A stretch of DNA of 64,000 nt, from positions 1,804,768-1,868,767 of the forward strand of contig NC_083578.1 of assembly GCF_027579695.1 (NCBI RefSeq), in the 5' to 3' direction. A program made the translations under genes and the position numbers. The DNA is from Neoarius graeffei (Eukaryota > Chordata > Actinopteri > Siluriformes > Ariidae). This document shows, one piece after another, positions 1-10,479 of this stretch; the stretch's first letter is position 1, and every line of letters begins with the position of its first letter. Under the pieces are notes generated by a model. It ran no database searches. It worked only from the letters and a program-made list of their open reading frames with translations, and was not told the origin of the DNA.

Positions 1-59
1 ATCCTGAGATGTTTGACACAACTGTACTGATACAGCATAACATTTTCATTTTTTCTTAC

Positions 60-187
60 CATTTTTCTCCCTGATGGTGAATATCACTCCTCCACCAAGG
101 CCCATACTCTGTGGATTTATAACTGATGTACATATTAAAGCAGCTATAGCAGCATCTACAGTTGAACCTCCAGAGTGCAGGATATCA
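60..187 (-). CDS. ggt5: Gamma-glutamyltransferase (GGT5-like), coding exon 2 (partial gene)
   Basis: Reading the minus strand, this 128-nt exon encodes [17 protein letters not shown] and then [20 protein letters not shown]. This is the conserved N-terminal core of the gamma-glutamyltransferase large subunit. The [15 protein letters not shown] form resembles GGT5 more than GGT1, which has NAHSMGIGGGLFLTI. The exon is bounded by a good acceptor (pyrimidine-rich tract ending CTCTCAG, intron side at 188-189) and a donor GTAAG at 55-59. It starts with one base that completes the Arg codon left open by exon 1 at 12190, so the two exons join in frame as STIGRDILHSGG. Family role: an extracellular-facing type II membrane enzyme that cleaves gamma-glutamyl bonds; GGT5 converts leukotriene C4 to D4. 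The catalytic Thr and the remaining exons lie beyond base 1. The choice of GGT5 over GGT1 is an inference from this short region. Confidence 0.9.
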
Positions 188-277
188 CTGAGAGAGAAAA
201 ACAAGAAAACAGAATGATGTACAGGATAAAAGGAAAAAACAGAATAACATAAGGGTCTGAATGTTTAAACAGAGAGG

Positions 278-304
278 TGTGTGTGTGTGTGTGTGTGTGT
301 GTGT
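278..304. repeat. (GT)n microsatellite
   Basis: Uninterrupted GT dinucleotides inside the first GGT intron, just upstream of the LINE remnant. Confidence 0.9.
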
Positions 305-1069
305 AAGCAATTACAGAGGCATGTATGAGTCACAAATTCTCTATGGATGTAAGAGGCCAGATAATGGACACAACACTGTCAGGGGAACAAACCAGTGATT
401 GAATGTGATCCATCCCTCACAGTTTGATCAAAGTTGCCATGAACCACTACCACATCCCAAGTCACATTCAGGGCATGATCACCAGCTACTTGGCAGATAT
501 CAAAATGTGATTCCAATCCTCCAGCTTCACAATGAAGTTCCATCCTTTTGAGAAAGGGATTGTAACAGGATGCACCATCTCCCCCATCTTGTTCGTTATG
601 GGAACAAACCTGATCATTTCCATGGCCAGCAGAAAGACAAAAGGGCCAATGACTGCCACAGGGAGGAAATTGCCAGCAATCAGTGGTTTTATGGATGACC
701 TTACTGTAATAATACCAACTTATGTCCAAGCATGATCCAGATCCTAGTGGAACTGGATCGCATGACAACTTGGGCAAAGATGACCTTCAAGGCCAAGAAA
801 TCAAGGTGTCTGATGATTCAAAGGGGGAAACCCTCCAAAAAGTTTAAGCTATTTGTTCAAGAGAGTGATCCCAAGCATACAAGGAAACCCAATTAAGTGC
901 CTCGGAAAATGATATGACAATACCCTGTCAGATAAGAACATCTCCAGCACAGAACAGCAAGTTGATGAGTGGCTCAGGAAAAATCGACAGATCTGGCCTT
1001 TGCAGGAAATACAAGTGCTGGATATACCAGCATATCCTGCTTCCAAGGCTTATGTGGCTTCTGACGGTG

Positions 1070-2675
1070 TACAACCCCAATTCCAAAAAAGTTGGGACAA
1101 AGTACAAATTATAAATAAAAATGGAATGCAATGATGTGGAAGTTTCAAAATTCCATATTTTATTCAGAATAGAACATAGATGACATATCAAATGTTTAAA
1201 CTGAGAAAATGTATCATTTAAAGAGAAAAATTAGGTGATTTTAAATTTTATGACAACACATCTCAAAAAAGTTGGGACAGGGCCATGTTTCCCACTGTGA
1301 GACATCCCCTTTTCTCTTTACAACAGTCTGTAAACGTCTGGGGACTGAGGAGACAAGTTGCTCAAGTTTAGGGAGAGGAATGTTAACCCATTCTTGTCTA
1401 ATGTAGGATTCTAGTTGTTCAACTGTCTTAGGTCTTTTTTGTTGTATCTTCTGTTTAATGATGCGTCAAATGTTTTCTATGGGTGAAAGATCTGGACTGC
1501 AGGCTGGCCAGTTCAGTACCTGGACCCTTCTTCTACGCAGCCATGATGCTGTAATTGATGCAGTATGTGGTTTGGCATTGTCATGTTGGAAAATGCAAGG
1601 TCTTCCCTGAAAGAGACGTCGTCTGGATGGGAGCATATGCTGCTCTAAAACCTGGATATACCTTTCAGCATTGATGGTGTCTTTCCAGATGTGTAAGCTG
1701 CCCATGCCACACGCACTAATGCAACCCCATACCATCAGAGATGCAGGCTTCTGAACTGAGCGCTGATAACAACTCGGGTTGTCCTTCTTCTCTTTAGTCC
1801 GAATGACACGGCGTCCCTGATTTCCATAAAGAACTTCAAATTTTGATTCGTCTGACCACAGAACAGTTTTCCACTTTGCCACAGTCCATTTTAAATGAGC
1901 CTTGGCCCAGAGAAGACGTCTGCGCTTCTGGATCGTGTTTAGATACGGCTTCTTCTTTGAACTATAGAGTTTTAGCTGGCAGCGGCGGATGGCACGGTGA
2001 ATTGTGTTCACAGATAATGTTCTCTGGAAATATTCCTGAGCCCATTTTGTGATTTCCAATACAGAAGCATGCCTGTATGTGATGCAGTGCCGTCTAAGGG
2101 CCCGAAGATCACGGGCACCCAGTATGGTTTTCCGGCCTTGACCCTTACACACAGAGATTCTTCCAGATTCTCTGAATCTTTTGATGATATTATGCACTGT
2201 AGATGATGATATGTTCAAACTCTTTGCAATTTTACACTGTCGAACTCCTTTCTGATATTGCTCCACTATTTGTCGGTGCAGAATTAGGGGGATTGGTGAT
2301 CCTTTTCCCATCTTTACTTCTGAGAGCCGCTGCCACTCCAAGATGCCCTTTTTATATCCAGTCATGTTAATGACCTATTGCCAATTGACCTAATGAGTTG
2401 CAATTTGGTCCTCCAGTTGTTCCTTTTTTGTACCTTTAACTTTTCCAGCCTCTTATTGCCCCTGTCCCAACTTTTTTGAGATGTGTTGCTGTCATGAAAT
2501 TTCAAATGAGCCAATATTTGGCATGAAATTTCAAAACGTCTCACTTTTGACATTTGATATGTTGTCTATGTTATATTGTGAATACAATATCAGTTTTTGA
2601 GATTTGTAAATTATTGCATTCCATTTTTATTTACAATTTGTACTTTGTCCCAACTTTTTTGGAATCAGGGTTGTA
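1070..2675 (-). mobile_element. Tc1/mariner element A, complete ends, inserted in the LINE
   Basis: A 1.6-kb element with TA at both ends (1070-1071 and 2674-2675). Its long terminal inverted repeats begin TACAACCC(C/T)(A/G)ATTCC and continue for about 150-200 bp with few mismatches. A second internal copy of the AAAAAAGTTGGGACA motif sits near each inner TIR edge (1264-1278 and 2462-2476), an IR/DR-like arrangement. The transposase is on the minus strand. The TA target lies within the LINE coding sequence, so this insertion is younger than the LINE. Confidence 0.92.
1241..2365 (-). pseudogene. Tc1-like transposase of element A, interrupted by one stop
   Basis: The minus-strand reading frame from 2365 encodes an N-terminal paired-like helix-turn-helix region ([20 protein letters not shown], then [12 protein letters not shown]) and a DDE catalytic domain with [20 protein letters not shown] and [10 protein letters not shown]. 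These give the D, D and E of the DD34E family. A single in-frame TGA at 1468-1466 falls where the family has Trp (IENIW). The same frame then continues (RIIKQKIQQKRPKTVEQL and on) to a TAA at 1241-1243, giving about 374 codons in total. No other disruption is seen. One nonsense change therefore separates this copy from an open transposase, suggesting a young insertion or an assembly or sequencing difference. Confidence 0.88.
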
Positions 2676-3582
2676 CAAAGTGCCTGTAACATCTGTGGAA
2701 GAACTAGAATGAAGAATCAAGCACCTTCATAGATGGCTGAGAATACCCCTGAGTTTTATATCTGTCAGGCTATATATAAGATCTGGACAGCTTGAGCTTC
2801 CCTTTTCCTCTATTGTGGAGGAGTACAAAGTTGCCAAGTGTAGATTCTCTTTCACTTACTAAGACTCTCAAGACCAACTCATCCATGAAGCAGGAATAAG
2901 GACAAGGTCCGGGTGGAAGTGGGCCATCGAAACTGCAATTGGCCAGGCAGAATGTTCCCTTAAAACTAGAGACATCGTAGGCAATCCTTGCATCAAAAGA
3001 CAAGGCCTAGGAGCATCATGTTCCCAGCAGTGGTCCAAGTCCATGCCTAGGGAAAAGAAAACATTGATCCAGGATGAAGTCTGAAATCTAGAGGAGGAAG
3101 GCAGAAGAGCTAAAGCCATGGAGCTTGGTAGGGAACTGCCTAAAAGAACAATCACATGGGCTGAAATGTGGCAGATGGAGCCATTTTACATTTCCTCTCT
3201 GCTCAGAGCAGTGTATGACACCTTCCCAACTGCAGTAAACTTACAAAGGGCGGGGGCAATGTGAGAAGACCCCTTGTGTGGGCTGGATGGGATGAGAGAA
3301 ACCACAACACACATTCTATCAAGATGTAAAACTGCTCTGACCCAGGGCAGATACAGGTGGTGTCATGATAAAGTGCCGGCAATGCTCGCTGACATCTTCG
3401 TGCAGGAAAGGAGAAAAAAACACCCTGCCAAAATAAAAACACTGCTGAGTACTGTCATCTTTGTAAAGGAGGGCCAGAAGCCCACCATCCCAAGCAGTGC
3501 AAAACAAAGCCTTCTGCAGTCTACCCAGGGATGGAAAATGAAGGCAGACCTTGGGAGGCAACTTCAATTCCCAAAGGAGATA

Positions 3583-3767
3583 TGTGGCAGCGGGGGCGTG
3601 GTCAAGCGTCGGTCTGTGACCGGATGGTGGAGTCAGGGAAGGTAAGTGGCAGAATCACTGCACCTGATGTCTGTTAATCTGTGTTTGTGTGTCTTCCCCA
3701 GTGACCGCGCCCTATATAAGGAGAGAGAGAGAGCAGAGGAAGGGAGCTCTCTCCCCAACCAGACGAC

Positions 3768-3838
<71 letters not shown>

Positions 3839-3951
3839 TGTGTGGCTGGGAGAATAACTTTACACTGAAAAGTGGAAAATAAAGAGTTTTTCTGGAACTC
3901 AGTTCTGGCCTGCCGTACTTCTGTGCTCCACCCACCCGCTCTCATACTACA
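3583..3951 (+). mobile_element. Solo LTR of an LTR retrotransposon, with 5-bp target duplication
   Basis: A 369-bp unit starting TG and ending CA, flanked by the direct repeat AGATA (3578-3582 and 3952-3956). Inside are a TATA-type box (CTATATAAGG near 3711) and an AATAAA signal near 3879, in the order expected of U3, R and U5. A (TG)n tract of about 65 bp has expanded inside it (about 3767-3833). No internal coding region is present, so this is a fossil left by LTR-LTR recombination. It sits inside the older LINE. The 5-bp duplication fits Gypsy or ERV-like families; the exact family is not determined. Confidence 0.85.
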
Positions 3952-4200
3952 AGATAATATCTACAACTCTGAGACCAGATATTGTCATGTGCTTGCAGGA
4001 AGAAAAAAACGTTATCCTAGTGGAACTATCAATCCTGTGGGAGGAAGGCTGTGAGGAAGCAGCAGAAAGAAGAAAAGCCAAGTACCAACAGCTGGTCCAG
4101 GACTGTCAGGGCAAAGGATGGAAGACATGGCTGTTTACAGTAAAGGTGGGGTGCTAAGGATTTCCAGCTCATTCAGTCTGAAATCTGCTGTCAAAAGTCA

Positions 4201-4550
4201 GAGAGCGGCACCGGCGCGGGAACCGGGGGTGCGGGGGGTGCGGCAGCACCCCCTGGTGGTGGACCCTCAAAACTGACATGAACATAAAACAAAACTTATG
4301 TGAAAATATATTTGTTTATTTATTTGTTTTCATTTGGCTCTGCTGATTTTATATGTCATGTTTTAGATGTAGGATGATGAGGGCTACATTTTAGTTATTT
4401 AAAAAAGGATTTAATTAAAACTTATAACTTAATATGTAGCCTAGTGGACCATCAGAATTTTTTTTGTCGTGACGTTGACGTTCAGCTTTTCAGCGCGCGA
4501 AATTACAACAGGAAGCGAGTACGAGTCGACCGTCTGTAGAGAAGAGTAAG

Positions 4551-4605
<55 letters not shown>

Positions 4606-5055
4606 ACTTAATAGTTACTATGTCTCAGAAGAGAACCGTGTGGATTTAAGTGGAATAATTGCGAGAAGTCATATTATCAAGACAGCGTTTTAAGGTAAGG
4701 CCATTTGGTTATTAATTTTGCCCGCTGTGTCGTGTTCACTTGAGCCTATTTGGTATGCCTTGAACAAGTGCAGGTGTTGCTAGCATCGTGCTTTGAAGTT
4801 GACTCAGATGTAACTACAGTCTTAAAAAATTTTCGTTTAAAACGGTGTGTCCATGCTCATCATGTTTTACTTTTACTTTTCTTAATGGAGAGTGTGAAAT
4901 ACCGCTGCATCACTTTTATGGGTGATTTTTGCAATAGAACACTAAGTTAGTGTCACTAACCCATAGTAGTAGGATGAGTGGGTTCATGGATTTCGGTCTG
5001 TTGATTGAGAGAACCATGGTGTTTGTGTTGTTCCAGCGAGAGTGTTGTTCTGTTT

Positions 5056-5093
<38 letters not shown>

Positions 5094-5540
5094 CGACTAA
5101 CTACTGTATTTGAAATGCACACTCGCTTGACTGGATCTGGGTATGTAAGGCTGTAATCGGGTGGAATCCGCGTCTCCTTCAGTTTATCTAGAGCAGATGT
5201 AAAACCTGCGACTGTTAAACCACAGCTGTGCGCTTCTGCTTCTAAAATAACCTGTCCTTCGTAATCGTGTTAACTGAGAATTGTCATTGACAGACAGGCT
5301 TCAGATTCTTCCGTCATCACTCAAAAAAAAAAAAAAACGTCGTTTTTACGGATTAGGCCTATAAGTAGTAGGCAGTTTAACAAAATATTGCAATTGCAAG
5401 CTTAAAAGGATTTCGGACGCCTGATTGGTTAAAATGCAGGAAATTGCATCTAAGAAATACAAAATTTTCTGGGGGAGGACCCCCAGACCCCCCTTCAAAA
5501 AAATGTCCCAGGTCACGTCACAGCACCCCCTGCCGACAAT
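4201..5540. other. AT-rich non-coding block between two LINE parts, probably an insertion
   Basis: No gene is recognised here. The block separates the endonuclease part of the LINE (ending near 4200) from a further LINE-like C-terminal stretch near 5545. A CAGCACCCCCTG motif is present at both ends in direct orientation (4244-4255 and 5521-5532). Inside are a (TTAG)n microsatellite (about 4548-4602), a (TG)n tract (about 5057-5090) and a short start MSQKRTVW near 4620 followed by stops. It may be an internally deleted DNA transposon, but I cannot define terminal inverted repeats. Confidence 0.4.
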
Positions 5541-5544
5541 GTCT

Positions 5545-5700
5545 TCCCGCGCTGCTGGAGAGCGGAAGAGGAAAACTGCTGTGCCAAGGTTGGAAGAAGT
5601 GGCAGAGAGCCTCCTGTTGGCTCTGGCATATGTAAGCAGGAAGATACTAACTGGAAGCCTGGAGGAGAGGAGCAGTGACCTGGCCACCACTGCTGACCCA
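5545..5700 (+). mobile_element. Probable C-terminal tail of the same LINE
   Basis: Frames here read AAGERKRKTAV and WQRASCWLW, which resemble the extreme C terminus I associate with this fish LINE type. If this is right, the LINE extends from about 390 to about 5700 and the 4201-5540 block is a third insertion. The match is short and split between frames, so confidence is limited. Confidence 0.45.
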
Positions 5701-5944
5701 CCAACTGGAGAGTGTTGTGGTTAAGGGTCAAAACACTAAATGAAGGTTGAGTACTGCCTGATGACTTCTCATCCAGGCCAAGGCTACATCCATTGGAAAT
5801 AGATGTTATAAGGCATCTTTGATATAAAATGATATGAAAATGGGCAGTCACTCATTTGGACTCAGTCACAGTTGTGATGTAATGAATGGATTGTGGGATG
5901 TTCAATGTTTATGATTTTTTTATAACCAAATTCTGATTGATACT

Positions 5945-6110
5945 TTTCCAGAACTTTGTCCTGGACTTGTTTTGATCACTCCTTTGTGTTCATGATGCCG
6001 TATGTTTAGTGATCTCCTCTAACACACTCTGGGTTCTACATTCTCTGTTCTGCATTCCAGGAACAGGTGTGTGTATATTGTGTTAATGGGACACTTTAAT
6101 TGTAATCACA
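5945..6110 (-). mobile_element. Tc1 fragment related to element B
   Basis: The stretch starting TTTTCCAGAACTTTGTCC and containing TTCATGATGCCGT and GAACAGGTGTGTGTAT aligns by eye with 11640-11760 of Tc1 element B. That region covers the transposase start and upstream spacer. Only about 165 bp remain, and there is no coding capacity. Confidence 0.7.
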
Positions 6111-6136
6111 ATATTTACATTTTTATTTGTAAATAG

Positions 6137-6434
6137 AATTCTGGGTCATCGAGAGGAATCAGCTGAGGTGGCTTGGGCATCTCTTTTGGATGCCTCCTGG
6201 ACACCTCCCTGGGGAGGTGTTCCAGGCATGTCCCCCCGGGAGGAGGCCCCGGGGAAGACCCAGGACACGCTGGAGGGACTATGTCTCTCGGCTGGCCTGG
6301 GAACGCCTCGGTGTTCTTCCCGAGGAGCTGGCCAAGGTGTCTGGGGAAAGGGAAGTTTGGGCTTTCATGCTCAGACTGCTGCCTGTGCGACCCGGCCCCG
6401 GATAAGCAGAAGAAAATGAGATGAGAGATGAGAT
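6137..6434 (+). mobile_element. LINE 3' end (C-terminal coding plus GAGAT-rich tail)
   Basis: The plus strand encodes a LINE C-terminal sequence: RWLGHLFWMPPGHLPGEVF, then GRRPRGRPRTRWRDY, RLAWERLG and EREVWAFMLRLLP, with a stop after RPGPG. This is a very common teleost LINE 3' end (RTE/Rex-like; clade not certain). It ends in a short GATGA/GAGAT simple-repeat tail (6410-6434), as expected for target-primed insertion of a 5'-truncated copy. The tail resembles the tails of the SINE copies in this window. Confidence 0.75.
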
Positions 6435-8010
6435 GAATTCTGGGTCATGTACAGATTCATGACGTAAAATCTCAATTTCAGTTCTATGAGGTAATATGAC
6501 AAGATATCTAAAATCTCCATTTTAAACCATGCTAAACGCTCCCTTTGTTAATCTATCCAGCACCAGAAGTAGATCATGTAAAAAAAAAAAGAATTTAGAT
6601 CATGAAGAGTCATGTCTCGCTGCGAGTTGAGCAATTTTAAACCGAGATTTTAGAGCGTGCAGCCACACACACACACACACACACACACACTGCCATACAC
6701 ACTTTCTGTAGATCATGTGAGAAAAAGATTTTGCAGCGCAAATCTCATGTCTGATCCAGTTTCTGTCTGTGACACTCTGCCACAGCTGATCAAGCACGTG
6801 TTGCATTTTCTCTGTGGAAATGCAGTCTAGTTCCAACTCGTGCTTTCTTTTTAGCATCATTGTGGCATTTATATCCTACACAATGAGGCATACTTAATTA
6901 AAAACTGATAAATTCAATAAAAATACTTGTAAAACTAGCAAAGCTACAATGCAAATAGAGAATATAAACAGCTGAGCTGCTCCAAGTGACCACTACCTCA
7001 CATCATCGGATACGTCACCACCGCAGGGAGCCCATCTGGTATTCTAAAAACATTTTATTTTTCTTGACAACTATTTGGTCTCCGAAAATGAAAGTTTGAT
7101 TTTTGAAATCCAGGACTAATTTTACATGAAATAAATTTAAAAATCAATCTGCTGGAGGATCCCTTGAAAGAGTATCTGGGTTAGATAAACACTAAAGAGG
7201 ATGAAGATCTACATCAGTACAGTCACAGTGTGTTCTACAACATGACATACCAGCTCCAATTAGCCATGAACTCTCAATCAAATTCAGTTTATTCACTACT
7301 AACACCATTATCACCATCAACACCAGGTTATTGTAGTAACGCAACAAACATCTATATTTTCACACAGATGGATTTATTTCACAATTATTCAGCCTTTTGT
7401 TTGTGTTGAATTGATTTTTATACAATCTTAGATATAAACTATAATCACAGTGTTTCTGTTCAGTCCTTGATTTAATATTTAGTTGCTTTTGTTCAGACTT
7501 TATTTTCCAGTCAAGGTGTTTTCGTGTTCGGTGTTGGTGGCAAGTGTAACGCTGGTTAAAACAGGAAGGTGGTGTTTATTTGCACTATGCTGATCTTCAT
7601 CTCTTCTTCATCTCCTGTTTTGGAGGACGTTCACATGTCCTGACTGTTTCATGTTTACCACTGAGTGAAATACACACACAGCATCATTGGACACTTTCAG
7701 TGCAGGACATTACAACACTTCCTTCTGCATATCTGCCAAAAACTTGACCACAGAAATGTAAAGACTAAAACATGTATTCAGTTGAGATCCTCAAACCTTT
7801 GATCATGTAAGAGTATGTAACAAGTTCAATGAGGTTTTTTTACAACTGTTGCATCATGTCTAGTCTGTAAACTGCCTAAAAGCACTGGTAAATATGGTAG
7901 AACTCATGTTCAGCAATTTTATAGGAGCTTTGGCCCGCGCGAGTGGAGCACCATACCTAAGAAAAAATGGTGAACCCATCCAGTCGATTTTTTGTGTTTT
8001 GTCCGTGTCC
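6435..8010. other. Intron sequence without recognisable genes
   Basis: AT-rich unique-looking sequence within the GGT intron. It contains a (CA)n tract at about 6664-6691. I see no coding exon, RNA gene or named repeat here. Confidence 0.6.
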
Positions 8011-8961
8011 ATGTACCACCACTCATACACACCACCTAGTGACCAGTGTTAGTAATGACCAGTCATAAACACCGCCTAGTGGTCACTGTTAGTAATTACC
8101 AGTCATAAACACCGCCTAGTGGTCACTGTTAGTAATTACCAGTCATAAACACCGCCTAGTGGTCAGTGTTAGTAATTACCAGTCATACACACCGCCTAGT
8201 GGTCACTGTTAGTAATTACCAGTCACACACACCGCCTAGTGGCCAGTGTTAGTAATTACCACTCATACACACCACCTAGTGGCCAGTGTTAGTAATGACC
8301 AGTCATAAACACCGCCTAGTGGTCAGTGTTAGTAATTACCAGTCATACACACCGCCTAGTGGCCAGTGTTAGTAATTACCAGTCATACACACCGCCTAGT
8401 GGTCACTGTTAGTAATTACCAGTCTCACACCGCCTAGTGGCCAGTGTTAGTAATTACCAGTCACGCACCACCTAGTGGCCAGTGTTCGTAATTACCAGTC
8501 ATACACACCGCCTAATGGGCGGCACGGTGGTGTAGTGGTTAGCACTGCCGCCTCACAGCAAGAAGGTCCGGGTTCGAGCCCCGTGGCTGTCGAGGGCCTT
8601 TCTGTGCAGAGTTTGTATGTTCTCCCCGTGTCCGCGTGGGTTTCCTCCGGGTGCTCCGGTTTCCCCCACAGTCCAAAGACATGCAGGTTAGGCTAACTGG
8701 TGACTCTAAATTGAGCGTAGGTGTGAATGTGAGTGTGAATGGTTGTCTGTGTCTATGTGTCAGCCCTGTGATGACCTGGCGACTTGTCCAGGGTGTACCC
8801 CGCTTTTCGCCCATAGTCAGCTGGGATAGGCTCCAGCTTGCCTGCGACCCTGTAGAAGGATAAAGCGGCTAGAGATGATGAGATGAGATGAGACACACCG
8901 CCTAGTGGTCAGTGTTAGTAATTACCAGTCATACACACCACCTCGTGGCCAGTGTTAGCCA
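8011..8961. repeat. 40-bp minisatellite, split by a SINE
   Basis: Tandem units of 40 bp, core ACCGCCTAGTGG followed by TCACTGTTAGTAATTACC and AGTCATA(C/A)AC. About 12-13 copies precede the SINE at 8517-8892, and about 1.5 copies follow it. Units differ at a few sites (ggtcac, ggtcag, ggccag). Confidence 0.93.
8517..8892 (+). mobile_element. DANA/Mermaid-type tRNA-derived SINE, copy 1
   Basis: A head with an A-box (TGGTGTAGTGG) and B-box (GGGTTCGAGCCCC) of pol III type, a body with GTTTCCTCCGGGTGCTCCGG, and a GATGA tail. ACACACCGCCTA(A/G)TGG of the host minisatellite occurs on both sides (8503-8518 and 8893-8908), consistent with a target duplication of about 15 bp. Full length, about 375 bp. 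Confidence 0.9.
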
Positions 8962-8965
8962 GTAA

Positions 8966-10479
8966 AGAAATAAAACAAAAGAGACTGGCTATGATATAAG
9001 AAAATTCTACAACCCAGAAACAGATGGGAGCTCCGCTTTTAGGCAGTGTCTAAATCTATATATTAACAATGTGGTAAATGGTTTTTGTCTTTCCCAGGTA
9101 TCTACAGAGAATGTTTGCAAGATCTTGTCTAATCTAAATTCGAGCAAGGCTACCAGTTTGGACCAGTTATCTCCCAAATTTGTTAAAGATGGTGCCAAGC
9201 TCATCTCTGAACCCCTTGCCCATATTCTAAATTGATCTCTTTCTTCAGGTCAAATCCCGGAAGATTTAAAGATGGCAAGAGTTATTCCACTACATAAGAA
9301 AAACAGTAAAACGGATCCTGGTAACTATCAACCTGTGTCAATCCTCTCCAACATTTCCAAATTATTTGAGAGAGTGGTGTATGACCAACTGTACCATTAT
9401 CTCTCTAATCAGAAACTCCTATATGAGTTTCAGTCAGGTTTTCGATCATCTTTCTCAACCAAAACCTGCTTGGTCTACCTTATATAAGATTGGAAAAAGA
9501 CAAAGGCAATTACATAGGGATAGTATTGCTGGACCTCCAGAAAGCCTTTGATATCGTGGACCACAGTATTCTACTTATGAAACTGGAAGCAATAGGGCTT
9601 CACAAATCAGCTATAGACTGGTTTGCCTCATACTTACAGAACAGACAGCAACATGTTGAACTGGGGAACACATTATCTGAACCAGCAAATATTACCTGTG
9701 GTGTACCCCAAGGATATCTTCTTGGTCCGCTGCTGTTCTTAGTCTATGTAAATGATATTGCCTCAGCTGCTACATGTAAATTGCTCCTATATGCAGATGA
9801 CTCAGCCCTTATTGTGGCAGACAAGAGTCCAGAGGCTATCCAACATAGACTCTCAAGGGAAACAGAATCAATCAGAGAATGGCTGATTGACAATAGGCTC
9901 TCCCTACATCTTGGCAAAACCGAGACAATTCTCTTTGCTTCAAAGAGAAAACTCGACAAAATAAATTCCATTCAGGTGCAATGTACTGGCAACAAACTTG
10001 CATGCTGCTCACATGTCAAGTATCTGAGCTTAACTTTAGACCAATCTGAATGGAGAAAGCATTGTGGATAATATAGTTAAAAAATCCAATGCTAAACTAA
10101 AATTTCTCTATCGGCAAGTAAATCATGTGACCCGAGAAACAAAGAAATTGCTCGTATCGACCCTTATTCAAAGTCACTATGACTGTGCCAGTACTTCATG
10201 GTATTCTGGGTTATCGAAAAAGTTCCAAAATAGACTACATATATCCCAGAATAAATTAATTTGGTATATTTTGAATGCACCAGCCAGAAGTCATATTGGT
10301 GCTGAGGAATTTAAGCAGGCCAATATGTTACCAGTGAGTATGCGCATTGCCCAGTTTGAAGCTTAATCTTGTTTTCAAAATTCTAAATGGTTCTGCCCCA
10401 AATTTTTTGGCCCAAGGTTTCAGTTATACAAAGGAACTCCATTCAATCAATACAAGATCTAATGCATTATCCTTGCAGA
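8966..10479 (+). mobile_element. LINE remnant B (reverse transcriptase and downstream region), broken
   Basis: Plus-strand frames encode a non-LTR reverse transcriptase: ARVIPLHKKN, NYQPVSILSN, then FRSSFSTKTC, VLLDLQKAFDIVDH, GVPQGYLLGPLLFLVYVND, and the catalytic box LLYADDSAL (about 9785-9810). The C-terminal continuation is GLSKKFQNRL and FKILNGSAPNFLAQ. The frame changes near 9488, 10050 and 10360, and stops fall after AHILN and LVYLI, so the copy is dead. It is 5'-truncated at the minisatellite edge and cut at 10480 by Tc1 element B; I see no continuation after that element. The motif style fits the CR1/L2/Rex1 group, but I do not assign a clade firmly. Confidence 0.85.

Larger units (their letters stand above)
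390..4200 (+). mobile_element. LINE remnant with C-terminal restriction-like endonuclease (R2/NeSL/Hero/Rex6 type), carrying a nested Tc1 and a solo LTR
   Basis: Three plus-strand pieces (about 390-1069, 2676-3577, 3957-4200) read as one LINE protein once the two insertions are set aside. Piece 1 holds reverse transcriptase motifs: GIVTGCTISPILFVMG (near 560-600) and GFMDDL (near 690). Piece 2 continues with VEEYKVAKC, then a Cys/His cluster CGLDGMRETTTHILSRC (about 3275-3325). Piece 3 has RPDIV followed 13 residues later by VEL, the pattern of the PD-(D/E)xK endonuclease found at the C terminus of early-branching LINEs. The reading frame crosses the Tc1 site (LTV|YKVPVT) and the LTR site cleanly, so both inserted after the LINE. 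The LINE itself has several stops (for example before SIPHSL, after ADIKM, and in FSFTY*DSQ), lacks its N terminus, and is a dead copy. The exact clade is uncertain. Confidence 0.8.

Noticed and set aside
8517-8600. True tRNA gene (A- and B-boxes present)
   Set aside because: The boxes belong to the SINE head; no cloverleaf or anticodon stem is preserved.
8539-8863. Short frames in every Mermaid-type copy (also at 17767, 18215, 22625, 35483, 47763 and 50942)
   Set aside because: The same peptide recurs because the SINE is repeated. It is pol III-derived sequence, not a gene.
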